64,000 bases of DNA, from NCBI RefSeq assembly GCF_003641145.1, contig NZ_CP032744.1:2852001-2916000 (forward strand), given 5' to 3'. The stretch's first letter is position 1; every line of letters starts with the position of its first letter. Below the pieces are notes generated by a model. That model made no database searches, was not told the DNA's origin, and worked only from the letters and a program-made list of their open reading frames with translations. Source of the stretch: Lactiplantibacillus paraplantarum. Lineage in GTDB: Bacteria; Bacillota; Bacilli; Lactobacillales; Lactobacillaceae. The translations under genes were made by a program, and so were the position numbers. Below are positions 52,972-61,511 of this stretch, one piece after another.

Positions 52972-54018
52972 CTATCTTGATGTTGCCTTTTTACTCGACG
53001 TCACCCGCCGCGGCTCAGAATTCTGCACGCCCAAAATATCTAGGAAGAACGAAACGATTGGAATCCCAATGATCAAACCCCAGGCTCCTAATAGACTTTC
53101 CATAATAATCAACGTGATGAAAGTGACAAAGACTGGTAAATCAGTCCGGTCCGCCATTAGCCGCGGATGGAGGAAATAAGATTCGAAGGCGTGAATTAGA
53201 ATGACTAACACGATGATCCAGACAACCCGAATCAAGCCACCCGATGCAAAACCCAGTAAGGTTAGCGGAATCATTGAAATCAATACGCCAGCCACCGGCA
53301 CTAAGCCTAGGATAAAGACGATGATCGACAACACCATGATACTCGGCATCCCAATAATCATGAATCCAATCGTCATCAGAATCGTGTTGATCGTGCAAAT
53401 TACCAGTTGTGTTTCAATAATCCGTCCCAGAATCATAACGAATTTATGCGTTAAATAGTAAACGTTCGTGAAGAACTTTTTGAACTTCGACTGCAAGAAT
53501 TGGCGGCCAAAGACCATCATTCGTCCCCGCGAAACTGCAAAGATAAAACTCAAAAAGATTGCCATTAGGACGTGCGTAAAGCCAGTCCCGACCTCGCTCA
53601 GTCCCTTAATACCGGTGACGAGTAACGCCTTCCCGTTTTGAATCAATTCACTACTATGAATGGCTTGGTTAACCCATTTATCAATATTCTTATTCAATAC
53701 CGGATGATTAGTGATTGCTTTAGCCAACATATCTGGAATGACCTTCAACTGATCGACCAAGGTAGGCGCCGCGTACGATAGCGCACCGATAAATAACGCA
53801 ATCACGCCAACGTAGACCACGATGACGGCAATCCAATACGGCAAGTGCGTTCGGAGGTTTAACCACCGACTAAGTTTAATGCCCAAATACGCAAAAATCG
53901 TCGTTAATAAAACGACCGTCGCAAACCCGCGCATTAAATAGATTATGATGATTAATAACGCCAACGTTAAGTACAAGTCAACGTCATCCCGCTTGAAAAA
54001 ACGAATGATTCTGTCCAT
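52972..54018 (-). CDS. AI-2E-family (YdiK/PerM-type) membrane transporter
   Basis: The 348-residue protein has about eight helices and the family landmarks VYVGVIALFIGALSYAAP, VPVAGVLISMIPLTLLGFAS, and the late ESYFLHPRLMADRTDLPVFV. Members export small molecules or act as sodium/proton antiporters; autoinducer-2 export is known for only some. The ATG at 54018 follows GGGGGC. It is the core gene to the right of the islet. Confidence 0.9.
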   Translation of the reverse strand: MDRIIRFFKRDDVDLYLTLALLIIIIYLMRGFATVVLLTTIFAYLGIKLSRWLNLRTHLPYWIAVIVVYVGVIALFIGALSYAAPTLVDQLKVIPDMLAKAITNHPVLNKNIDKWVNQAIHSSELIQNGKALLVTGIKGLSEVGTGFTHVLMAIFLSFIFAVSRGRMMVFGRQFLQSKFKKFFTNVYYLTHKFVMILGRIIETQLVICTINTILMTIGFMIIGMPSIMVLSIIVFILGLVPVAGVLISMIPLTLLGFASGGLIRVVWIIVLVILIHAFESYFLHPRLMADRTDLPVFVTFITLIIMESLLGAWGLIIGIPIVSFFLDILGVQNSEPRRVTSSKKATSR

Positions 54019-54101
54019 AATTTGCCCCCAATCGCATATTACTTGCATTATAGCATGTCTATAGATTAATCCCGCCCACCGATTCCAGCCTTAAATTAAA
54101 T

Positions 54102-54130
54102 TTGACATTTAAAATAATTACCAGTATGAT
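54102..54130 (+). promoter_or_regulatory. promoter of the T-box-controlled metE-like gene
   Basis: TTGACA and TATGAT are exactly 17 bp apart, so the transcript should start near 54137. Confidence 0.85.
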
Positions 54131-54136
54131 AAGTGT

Positions 54137-54448
54137 CAATAATTAAAGAACGATTAAAAGATGAGTAATAGGTGTCGCCGTTTAGCGAGTATCGGGTTGG
54201 TGAAACGGTACCGGTGTATCCTATGAAGATGGTCTTCGCCCTAGTTCGTTTTGGTGAGTGTCTGGCGAGCAACAAAGTAACCAGCATTAACTAAAGCCGG
54301 TTTAACAACCGTTACCCGCGTTAGCAATTGCCAAAAGCTTATGGCAGCTGTATCGAGTAGACTAGTTCACTAGCCTAGAACTCAGGTGGTACCACGGCCC
54401 AGCGTCGTCCTGAATAATGATTAACATTATTCAGGACGACGCTTTTTT
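54137..54448 (+). promoter_or_regulatory. T-box riboswitch, methionine specifier likely
   Basis: The conserved T-box AGGTGGTACCACGG lies at 54384-54397. The terminator stem GCGTCGTCCTGAATAATG / CATTATTCAGGACGACGC (54402-54442) with six T follows. In the 3' side of Stem I, CTATGAAG presents ATG (54223-54225) followed by A, the pattern of a specifier codon, matching the MetE-like gene. Uncharged tRNA-Met should favour the antiterminator and expression. Confidence 0.92.
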
Positions 54449-54482
54449 CGTTCCTAATAAAATTTAAGGAGTTTGATATTTA

Positions 54483-55607
54483 ATGACAACTACAACCACA
54501 ACTTTAACCGCCCCATTCCGCTTTGATGTCGTCGGTAGCTTATTACGTCCCACTAGTTTGAAAAAGGCTCACGAACAATTAGCCGCTGGCGAAATTACGC
54601 GTGACCAAGAAATTGAAATCCAGCATGCTGAAATCAAACGGGTCGTCGCTGAACAAGTTAAACTTGGGCTCAAGGCCGTGACCGATGGCGAATTTTCACG
54701 CAGCTGGTGGCACTTAGACTTTCTCTGGGGATTAAATGGCGTTGATAAATACGATTATCACCAAAGCTATAAATTCAAGGGCGACCACACTCGGACAGAT
54801 AACGCTGAACTTATTGGCAAAGTCGCGTATAATCCCGACCACCCGTTCTTTGCTGCCTTTGAATACTTACAATCAATCGTGCCCGCCGGTGTACTCGCTA
54901 AACAAACAATCCCATCACCAACCATGTTATTCCGCGATAATCGGAGTGACAATTGGACCAAATTCTATGATAGCTGGGACGCTTATTTAGATGATCTCGC
55001 CCAAGCATACCACGACACGATTCAACATTTTTACGACCTTGGCTGTCGCTACATTCAGTTAGATGATACGACGTGGGCCTTCTTGATCAGCAAACTTAAT
55101 GACCCTGAAGCTGACCACGCGACCTATACTAAGTGGGCGACCGATGCCGTCAAAGTGATCAACGCAGCCTTAGCTGACCTACCGGACGACTTGACCGTCA
55201 CGACCCACATCTGCCGGGGTAACTTTAAGTCCACGTACCTCTTCTCGGGCAGTTACGACGTGGTCGCACCCTACCTTGGCCAGCTTAACTATGATGGGCT
55301 GTTCTTAGAATATGATAACGAACGGGCGGGTGGCTTCGAAGTCTTAGACCAGATTTGGAATCACGATGATCACAAACGAATCGTTCTTGGCCTGGTCACT
55401 TCTAAGTTTCCAGAACTTGAAAAAACCGCTGTGATCAAGGAACGAATTCAAGCTGCAACCACTAAGGTCCCGTTGTCTAACCTCGCGCTATCGACCCAAT
55501 GTGGCTTTGCCTCAACTGAAGAAGGCAATCAGTTGACTGAAGCCCAACAGTGGGCCAAGCTGGCACTAGTCATTGGTACGGCTAAGGAAGTCTGGCCAGA
55601 ATCCTAA
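54483..55607 (+). CDS. MetE-like cobalamin-independent methyltransferase (YxjG/YxjH type)
   Basis: The 374-residue protein matches the C-terminal catalytic half of MetE, without its N-terminal half, like Bacillus YxjG/YxjH. Such enzymes move a methyl group to homocysteine or a related thiol. Zinc ligands are visible as THICRGNF (His-x-Cys) and STQCGFAS (Cys), with LDDTTWAFL earlier. Control by a T-box with an ATG specifier supports a role in methionine supply. AAGGAG precedes the ATG. Confidence 0.9.
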   Translation: MTTTTTTLTAPFRFDVVGSLLRPTSLKKAHEQLAAGEITRDQEIEIQHAEIKRVVAEQVKLGLKAVTDGEFSRSWWHLDFLWGLNGVDKYDYHQSYKFKGDHTRTDNAELIGKVAYNPDHPFFAAFEYLQSIVPAGVLAKQTIPSPTMLFRDNRSDNWTKFYDSWDAYLDDLAQAYHDTIQHFYDLGCRYIQLDDTTWAFLISKLNDPEADHATYTKWATDAVKVINAALADLPDDLTVTTHICRGNFKSTYLFSGSYDVVAPYLGQLNYDGLFLEYDNERAGGFEVLDQIWNHDDHKRIVLGLVTSKFPELEKTAVIKERIQAATTKVPLSNLALSTQCGFASTEEGNQLTEAQQWAKLALVIGTAKEVWPES

Positions 55608-55617
55608 TTGAATAACC

Positions 55618-55690
55618 AAAAAGATCGCGAATCAAACGATGATTTTCAAGCCTAGTTGCTTTAAAAGTCATCCAGATTCGCGATCTTTTT
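55618..55690. terminator. bidirectional terminator between metE-like and SMR genes
   Basis: Perfect 16-bp outer stem (55618-55633 with 55675-55690) with an inner stem (ATGATTTT / AAAAGTCAT) and T-runs on both strands. Confidence 0.85.
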
Positions 55691-55692
55691 AA

Positions 55693-56073
55693 TTACCGGT
55701 TAAACCGGGTCCGCCACCGTGCCAAGCGCGGCGTCGCAGTAGCCGTTTTAGTCGCCTTAGCAGGCATGTTCAATAGAATCACACCCGTAATAATGGCCAT
55801 GAATCCCAGCGTCTTCAAACCCGTCAAGATTTCGCCAAACGCCCAAATTCCAATCAAGCCGGTCGCAGCTGTGCCGACCCCGGCCCAGATTGCATAACCA
55901 ACACTCAGTGGAATCTTACTCAATGCCCGTGAAAAACTAAAAATCGCCAGGCCGTATAGTAACATGCCCACAATCCCAATCAAGGGGTACTTAAATCCAG
56001 CTGATAACTTCAACAAGCTGGTCCCCGCAATTTCAACGCCAATCGCAATAACTAATTGAATCCATGCACGCAT
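55693..56073 (-). CDS. SMR-family multidrug efflux subunit 2
   Basis: The 126-residue protein has four helices and the SMR signature glutamate in AIGVEIAGTSLLK. VGYAIWAGVGTAATGLIG follows, and it has a short basic tail (ARWRTRFNR). Of three ATGs in a row, the third (56073) best fits the distance from AGGGGG. It follows a second SMR gene by 17 bases, so the two probably make a heterodimer exporting cationic drugs or polyamines with proton exchange. Confidence 0.9.
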   Translation of the reverse strand: MRAWIQLVIAIGVEIAGTSLLKLSAGFKYPLIGIVGMLLYGLAIFSFSRALSKIPLSVGYAIWAGVGTAATGLIGIWAFGEILTGLKTLGFMAIITGVILLNMPAKATKTATATPRLARWRTRFNR

Positions 56074-56090
56074 CATCATTCCCCCTTGAT

Positions 56091-56399
56091 TTAAATGTTT
56101 AGTAAAATCGCCCCGACCACGATTGCAATTAAGCCACTCAACCGTGAAAGACTGAGCCGTTCGCGGTAAACGACGACCGCTAAAATAACGGTTGCAAACG
56201 TGCCCAGTCCAGCCCACATGGCATACGTCACCCCTAACGGCAGGCGTTGCATTGCAAGCGTTACAAGGACTAACGAACTAAAATACCCAACCAACACCAT
56301 TATCGTTGGTATTAAGTTCCGAAAACCGTTTGCGCGCTTTAAGAAAAAGCTCCCTAAAACTTCCATGAAAATGCCACCAAATAATAACCCGTATGCCAT
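56091..56399 (-). CDS. SMR-family multidrug efflux subunit 1
   Basis: The 102-residue SMR protein has the key glutamate in GGIFMEVLGSFFLK and LGVTYAMWAGLGTFATV. It lacks the basic tail of its partner. The ATG at 56399 follows GAGGTG. The pair resembles EbrAB/YkkCD-type two-gene transporters, in which the two subunits insert in opposite directions. Confidence 0.9.
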   Translation of the reverse strand: MAYGLLFGGIFMEVLGSFFLKRANGFRNLIPTIMVLVGYFSSLVLVTLAMQRLPLGVTYAMWAGLGTFATVILAVVVYRERLSLSRLSGLIAIVVGAILLNI

Positions 56400-56731
56400 C
56401 TTAATCACCTCACTAAAAATTTCGTTGTCCTACTATTCTACGGAAGTTTATTTAAAAAGGCAATCAAAAGATACGCCTGGCTGATTACAGTTTGATGACA
56501 AAAATAAAGCCTGTTCTGCACTAGGCTACTGCGAGCTAGCCAGTTAATTTCAAAACTTTTGTTAGCTTAGCGGCGGTGACTAGTTCAGATAAAAAATTGT
56601 ACGTACTAGCTACCATTCGGATACCCGCCTACTTTGGAAACCTTTTCGCCATTACCACATCAAATTGTAGAGAACTGTATTTAAAGCGTTACCTGTGAAT
56701 TAAATACGGTTCTCTCCCCCACATCTATAGC
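56400..56731. other. intergenic region without recognised gene
   Basis: Nothing convincing was found. A weak hairpin AGCC / GGCT followed on the minus strand by TTATTTTTG near 56500-56525 might be an old terminator. Confidence 0.35.
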
Positions 56732-56759
56732 AAAAAAGGACCAGCTCGTCAGCCAGTCC
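56732..56759 (-). terminator. terminator of the hemolysin III gene
   Basis: On the minus strand GGACTGGCT / AGCTGGTCC form a 9-bp stem with one mismatch, followed by TTTTTT, 13 bases after the stop. Confidence 0.85.
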
Positions 56760-56771
56760 CCACAGTCATCC

Positions 56772-57410
56772 TTAAATATATAAATAAATTGAGAAAAACA
56801 TCAACGTCGTCCCCACCATCACGAATAGATGCCAAATAACGTGCAAATATTTAATCCGTGGGAAACTATATAGTAAGGCGCCCAAGGTAAAGGCGACGCC
56901 CCCAGCAACTAATAACCAAAAGCCCGTGACGCCTAAATGGTCCCATAACTGCCGACCACCGGCCAAACACATCCACCCCATCAGCACATAAATGACTGTT
57001 TCGACCTTTTTCAGGCGTCCCGGCCACACGGCATTAACCGTAATCCCAGCAATCGCCAAAGTCCAAATCGTTAACAAGATCGTCCAGCCCAACCAACCTT
57101 TGATCGCCAGTAAACTATACGGTGTGTAGGTTCCGGCAATCAGTACGTACACACCACTGTGATCGAAGATGCGAAAAACTTCGCGGGCGCGCGTAAAATA
57201 TAACCCGTGGAATAACGTCGAACACGTATACAATACAAATAGTGAGCAGCCATAAATAATAAACGCCGCCCATTCTAGAGGCTGACCATCCGCATATGCC
57301 TTGAGCATCAAGAAGACAAATGCAACGATACTTAAAATAATCCCAATCCCATGTGTCACTGAGTTGAGGACTTCATTTGTTATTTGATATTGTCGTGCCG
57401 ACTGTGCCAT
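56772..57410 (-). CDS. hemolysin III family (PAQR, YqfA-like) membrane protein
   Basis: The 212-residue protein has seven helices and conserved residues of the family: NEVLNSVTHGIGIIL at the N-terminus, STLFHGLYF, FDHSGVYVLIAGTYTPYSLL, and a final HVIWHLFVMVGT. The His residues form the metal site known in PAQR proteins. In bacteria the family is linked to membrane-lipid balance; hemolysis is not established for most members. The ATG at 57410 follows GAGGTG. Confidence 0.93.
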   Translation of the reverse strand: MAQSARQYQITNEVLNSVTHGIGIILSIVAFVFLMLKAYADGQPLEWAAFIIYGCSLFVLYTCSTLFHGLYFTRAREVFRIFDHSGVYVLIAGTYTPYSLLAIKGWLGWTILLTIWTLAIAGITVNAVWPGRLKKVETVIYVLMGWMCLAGGRQLWDHLGVTGFWLLVAGGVAFTLGALLYSFPRIKYLHVIWHLFVMVGTTLMFFSIYLYI

Positions 57411-57524
57411 GTTAATCACCTCAGATTTATTATTGACACTAGCATACCATCACATAGTGTAAATATCAATACATCTAGTTTACGAAACTAGGTAATTAAT
57501 AAAAACATAACTAGTTCAAAAATA

Positions 57525-57553
57525 GCACCACGAAATTAGCCATTTCTTGGTGC
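57525..57553 (-). terminator. terminator of the ArsR-family gene
   Basis: GCACCACGAAAT / ATTTCTTGGTGC form a 12-bp stem with one mismatch, followed on the minus strand by TATTTTTG. Confidence 0.65.
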
Positions 57554-57688
57554 CATACTAAACACAATCCTATATTCAAAGTCATCTCATCGTGCGGTCC
57601 TCCAGGCCATGGGTGTCTAAATCCTACCCGATCGCCCACGCGGCACTTACCACTCATCATAACTGATCCGTGGTAACACCTATTCGAC

Positions 57689-58033
57689 CTAATTATCGGC
57701 TTCTTCAGCGTGAGCTGCGACCTGCTGAAAAATACTAATGATATGTTTATCGGCCAACTGGTAGTGCACGTTACGGCCACTACGCGTCCCCACAACTAAT
57801 TTTAATTGTTTGAGGACCGTTAACTGATGAGACACATTCGACTGCGTCAGGGCTAATCCTGTCGCCAATTCACCCACACTCAGCTTAGATACGGCCAGTG
57901 CGTAGATGATTCTGGCGCGGGTTGGATCACCCAACGCCTTAAAAATCGCGGTGATCCGATTGAGCTCAGCAGTCGGTGGCATCAGCTCGGCCAACCGTTC
58001 GACGATCATTTCATGGTCCATTTCATTTTCCAT
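57689..58033 (-). CDS. ArsR/SmtB-family metal-responsive repressor
   Basis: The 114-residue regulator has the ArsR winged helix (FKALGDPTRARIIYALAVSK, TQSNVSHQLTVLKQLKLV) and a beta wing GTRSGRNVHYQL. The C-terminal helix DKHIISIFQQVAAHAEE carries an Asp and His pattern like the zinc site of CzrA-type sensors. It is divergent from a CDF efflux gene and probably represses it until zinc, cobalt or cadmium binds. An ATG at 58033 was chosen by its distance from GGAG. Confidence 0.9.
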   Translation of the reverse strand: MENEMDHEMIVERLAELMPPTAELNRITAIFKALGDPTRARIIYALAVSKLSVGELATGLALTQSNVSHQLTVLKQLKLVVGTRSGRNVHYQLADKHIISIFQQVAAHAEEADN

Positions 58034-58086
58034 CATAAACTCCAATTTCTAATTGAGATTGTCATGTAAGCGTGTTACAATACACA

Positions 58087-58100
58087 TGAACAGACATTCA
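58087..58100. promoter_or_regulatory. ArsR-type operator TGAA-N6-TTCA
   Basis: TGAACAGACATTCA lies between the divergent ArsR and CDF genes and matches the half-site spacing of CzrA-type operators. A second imperfect repeat (ATATG...CATAT) follows at 58100-58119. Confidence 0.7.
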
Positions 58101-58171
58101 TATGCTTGTTCATTCATATTTAAATTATAGCCATAACAAGGATAAATTCAACTAAGAAGTAGGTGATTCAT

Positions 58172-59059
58172 ATGGCACACAGCCATCAAATACAACAACA
58201 GACCAGTGCCTTCAAGATTGGCGTCGCGTTAAATACCGCCTTCATTGTTTTAGAAGCCGGCTACGGTTTTGCGAGCGGCTCATTGGCCTTGGTCGCCGAT
58301 GCGGGACATAATCTCAGTGACGTCCTCGGTTTACTGATCTCCTGGCTGGCAATCTGGCTTGGACAAAAAAGCGCCAACGACAAGTACACATATGGGTACA
58401 AAAGCTCATCAATCTTGGCCGCCCTCTTCAATGCCGTCTTTTTGTTAGTCGCCATTGGGGCCATTTCAGTCGAAGCCATCCAACGCCTCAGTAATCCCGG
58501 CCCCGTTGCAGAATGGGACGTCATCATCGTCGCCGCTGTCGGAGTTGTTATTAACGGTTTTACTGCATTGCTCTTTATGAAGGGGCAAAAACACGATCTT
58601 AATATTAAGGGCGCGTTTCTCCACATGGCCGCCGACGCCGGGGTTTCAGTCGGTGTGGTGATTGCCGGCTTCGTTATTTTGAAGACTGGCTGGTTCTGGC
58701 TTGATCCTGTCGTTTCCCTGATTATTGCGGTTGTCATCTTAATCGGTACTTGGGGCTTATTACGAGATGCGATGAATTATTCACTGGAAGCTGTACCGAA
58801 CAATGTTGACCGCCAAGCAATTGCTGACTACTTGACTAGCCAACCCACGGTCAACCAGATTCACGATTTGCACATTTGGGGTATGAGCACTACTGAAACG
58901 GCCATGACCGTCCATCTCTGTCGCTCAACATTAGCTGACAATAATGCTTTTTTGGAGCAATTGAATAAGGACCTGAGTGCCCGATTCCCGTTGACTCACA
59001 TCACGATTCAGATTGAACTTGGTAAGGTGGACTATGAGACGACAGATAGTTCGATTTAG
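58172..59059 (+). CDS. CDF-family cation efflux protein (CzcD/ZitB type)
   Basis: The 295-residue transporter exports zinc or related metals with proton exchange. Six helices include the metal site VADAGHNLSDVLGLL and HMAADAGVSVGV (HxxxD and DxxHN-like patterns). The C-terminal metal-binding domain contains HDLHIWGMSTTE and LTHITIQIE. The ATG at 58172 follows AGGTGATT. It is divergent from an ArsR repressor, so it forms a standard metal-resistance pair. Confidence 0.94.
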   Translation: MAHSHQIQQQTSAFKIGVALNTAFIVLEAGYGFASGSLALVADAGHNLSDVLGLLISWLAIWLGQKSANDKYTYGYKSSSILAALFNAVFLLVAIGAISVEAIQRLSNPGPVAEWDVIIVAAVGVVINGFTALLFMKGQKHDLNIKGAFLHMAADAGVSVGVVIAGFVILKTGWFWLDPVVSLIIAVVILIGTWGLLRDAMNYSLEAVPNNVDRQAIADYLTSQPTVNQIHDLHIWGMSTTETAMTVHLCRSTLADNNAFLEQLNKDLSARFPLTHITIQIELGKVDYETTDSSI

Positions 59060-59087
59060 TCTAGCAAAAAATGAATAAGGATACACT

Positions 59088-59131
59088 AAAAATAACAATG
59101 TTTCGGTGATGATACCGACATTGTTATTTTT
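59088..59131 (+). terminator. terminator of the CDF efflux gene
   Basis: AAAATAACAATGT / ACATTGTTATTTT plus CGG/CCG inside, ending in a T-rich tail, about 30 bases after the stop. Confidence 0.85.
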
Positions 59132-59234
59132 GTTTTCCCGTAATGTCTGAATTTACTAGGCAATTACTTTTGCTGGCTTTGCAAATAACAGTTTATTCAT
59201 TAAATGCATAAAAATTTATTTTTATCGAAATATA

Positions 59235-59263
59235 TTGCATTAATAGTCACTGACAACTATACT
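59235..59263 (+). promoter_or_regulatory. promoter of the fused amino-acid ABC transporter
   Basis: TTGCAT and TATACT are 17 bp apart, 33 bases before the ATG at 59297. Confidence 0.75.
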
Positions 59264-59296
59264 AAATGTAATTCAAAGGTGTGGAGGAACTCAGTT

Positions 59297-60757
59297 ATGA
59301 AATTTTTAGGGCATTGGGGATTATTTAGTATTATATTATTATTCGGGTGTTTAACATACGGACGTCCCGTCCATGCGGATACCGATGCATCTCTAGCCCA
59401 CGTTCAAGCCAAGGGCACCCTAGTTATGGGCACTTCACCTAACTATCCACCCTACGAATTTCAAATTAATAAACACGGCAAGTCCCAAATTGTCGGAATG
59501 GATATTGAAATTGGCAAACAAATTGCCAAGGATCTCGGTGTGAAGCTTGTGGTTAAGAAATTATCATTCGATTCATTACTACCTGCCTTAACAACCGGCA
59601 AGGTCGACATCATTTTATCAGGGATGAGTCCGACCCCCGCCAGACGTAAAAGCGTTAATTTTACCAACATCTATTACACAGAAGGCGAATCTATCTTACT
59701 TAATAAAACTGAACACAACAAATATCCAACAAAATCGGCATTCAATGGTCAAAAAGTTGCCGCTGAAACGGGCACATTGCAGTACAACTTAATCAAACAA
59801 CAGATGCCGAATGCCAAACTAATTGGTATGAGTAGTGCAGCTAATCTGATTCTTGCGCTTAAGACTCACAAAGTTGCTGCTGTCGTCAAAGGAACAGCAT
59901 CCGCCACGGCCTATGCTAAAAACGATCCTAATTTGGTTGCCGTTAATGGCCATTTTAAGACTAGTAGTGCCCAGGCCGGCAATGCGATTGCACTTCCGAA
60001 GGGCGCTCAAAGTTTGACCGCCGCAATCAATCAGTCCTTGGCAAAAATTAAACACCAGCACCTCATTCAACGGCAATACCTGAAAACTGCCGGTAAATAC
60101 TTAAAAGTCAACACAGCAGACACTTCAATGTGGCACTACCGACACTATTTTCTCCGAGGATTGGAATATACGCTACTGATTGCACTAATCGGAATTATTG
60201 GCGGCAGTATTCTTGGATTGTGCTTGGCACTATTGCGCTTTAATCGCTTGCTCCCTCTACGCTGGTTTGCAACAGCCTACGTAGAATTTGTCCGTGGTAC
60301 CCCACTCATGGTCCAAATTATGTTTGTCTACTTTGGGATCGGAATGCTGGTCGATGTTTCAGCACTCACTGCTGGGATAATTGCAATTGTCTTAAACAGC
60401 GCTGCCTATCTAAGTGAAATTATTCGGGGTGGCATTCAGGCCGTTGATGTTGGTCAATCTGAAGCCGCTGCGAGCTTAGGACTTTCAAAAAATGCTAATA
60501 TGCGGTATGTCGTTTTACCACAAGCCGTAAAAATTATTTGGCCCGCGCTCGGTAATCAGTTTATCAACTTAATCAAGGACACTTCAATGGTTTCAATCAT
60601 TGGGATCACCGAATTAATCTATCAAGTCGGGATTGTACAAGCAGACACTTACCGCGGCGTAGCTCCCATTGGTATTGCCATGATTATCTATTTCATTATT
60701 TGTTGGCTACTAACACGTTTGTTACATTATTATGAACAACACCTTAATTACGAATAA
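59297..60757 (+). CDS. polar amino-acid ABC transporter, fused substrate-binding and permease protein (GlnPH type)
   Basis: The 486-residue protein starts with a signal peptide (MKFLGHWGLFSIILLFGCL... VHA). A type-3 binding domain (LVMGTSPNYPPYEF, IVGMDIEIGKQIAKDLG, ILSGMSPTPARRKSVNF) follows to about residue 280. It then has a permease domain with helices, EFVRGTPLMVQIMFVYFGIG, and the ATPase-contact loop EAAASLGLSKNANMRYVVLP. One binding domain is present. No ATPase gene is adjacent, so a shared GlnQ-type ATPase elsewhere is needed. The ATG at 59297 follows GTGGAGG. Confidence 0.92.
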   Translation: MKFLGHWGLFSIILLFGCLTYGRPVHADTDASLAHVQAKGTLVMGTSPNYPPYEFQINKHGKSQIVGMDIEIGKQIAKDLGVKLVVKKLSFDSLLPALTTGKVDIILSGMSPTPARRKSVNFTNIYYTEGESILLNKTEHNKYPTKSAFNGQKVAAETGTLQYNLIKQQMPNAKLIGMSSAANLILALKTHKVAAVVKGTASATAYAKNDPNLVAVNGHFKTSSAQAGNAIALPKGAQSLTAAINQSLAKIKHQHLIQRQYLKTAGKYLKVNTADTSMWHYRHYFLRGLEYTLLIALIGIIGGSILGLCLALLRFNRLLPLRWFATAYVEFVRGTPLMVQIMFVYFGIGMLVDVSALTAGIIAIVLNSAAYLSEIIRGGIQAVDVGQSEAAASLGLSKNANMRYVVLPQAVKIIWPALGNQFINLIKDTSMVSIIGITELIYQVGIVQADTYRGVAPIGIAMIIYFIICWLLTRLLHYYEQHLNYE

Positions 60758-60788
60758 ACGAGATAAACATTACTATCTTCACCTACCC

Positions 60789-60822
60789 AACGATACCGCA
60801 ACCTCAGCGGCATCGTTTTTTA
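60789..60822 (+). terminator. terminator of the ABC transporter gene
   Basis: AACGATACCGC / GCGGCATCGTT form an 11-bp stem with one mismatch, followed by TTTTTT. Confidence 0.85.
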
Positions 60823-60978
60823 TGATATTCAATAATATTCGACGTTCGTACGTTAAATTAAGACATTAACGCACATTTTGGCACATATCACACCATTCAT
60901 TATATAATTTAAGTAATATTTATTAATTCAGATAAACGGTTCACTTAATTCTCAGCTAACCTACTAGGAGGCGCTCAC

Positions 60979-61143
60979 ATGACCATCATCAATCGCGTTA
61001 TCGGCATCATTATCTCGCTTATCTTGTTATGCCAATGGCTAGTTGGCTATCAATTACCAGCTGCAATGGGGTTCTTCTTAGTGGCTTGGCTGATTGGCCT
61101 GGTGACGATGTGGCTGTTACCAGACACGACAGCTGCCAACTAA
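60979..61143 (+). CDS. small membrane protein, 54 aa
   Basis: A short frame with a strong ribosome site (TAGGAGG) encodes two hydrophobic helices (VIGIIISLILLCQWLVGY and AMGFFLVAWLIGLVTMWLL). It ends PDTTAAN, and a terminator follows. No family is recognised. Codon use and signals support a real gene. Confidence 0.7.
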   Translation: MTIINRVIGIIISLILLCQWLVGYQLPAAMGFFLVAWLIGLVTMWLLPDTTAAN

Positions 61144-61180
61144 TAGTCATGTCGCAGATAACAAAATCAAATCACCCTAC

Positions 61181-61222
61181 AACACGTTGCAAGATCGTTA
61201 CTTACTCTTGCGACGTGTTTTT
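61181..61222 (+). terminator. terminator of the 54-aa gene
   Basis: AACACGTTGCAAGA / TCTTGCGACGTGTT form a 14-bp stem with one mismatch, followed by a T-run. The rest of the gap, 61223-61478, shows no gene. Confidence 0.8.
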
Positions 61223-61478
61223 GCTATTTTCACCAGCACTTAGAAAACGTTGAGACTAGTTCTAGGTTCGATACGCCATCATCACCAATTATTCAAACTT
61301 TTTCTTTACACCTTACGCTCAATTGCAAACTTGCTCTTCGTATTGCCGCTGCATGGTAATATGCCGAATAACGAGCCGATGAAACTAATAACCACTCCGG
61401 ATTAAAACGGCCACCTTGCATGTATTCACACTCCGAATATTCCTACTCACAAAAATACACAGGGATAGACGATCAAAC

Positions 61479-61503
61479 AAAAAAGGCTAGCATCCGCCAG
61501 CCT
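61479..61503 (-). terminator. folate-operon terminator
   Basis: AGGCT / AGCCT hairpin with six T on the minus strand, just after the stop at 61512. The stem is short. Confidence 0.65.
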
Positions 61504-61511
61504 AATTCTGA

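Noticed and set aside
54096..54287. 63-codon minus-strand frame
   Set aside because: It lies across the promoter and Stem I of the T-box leader and has no ribosome site.
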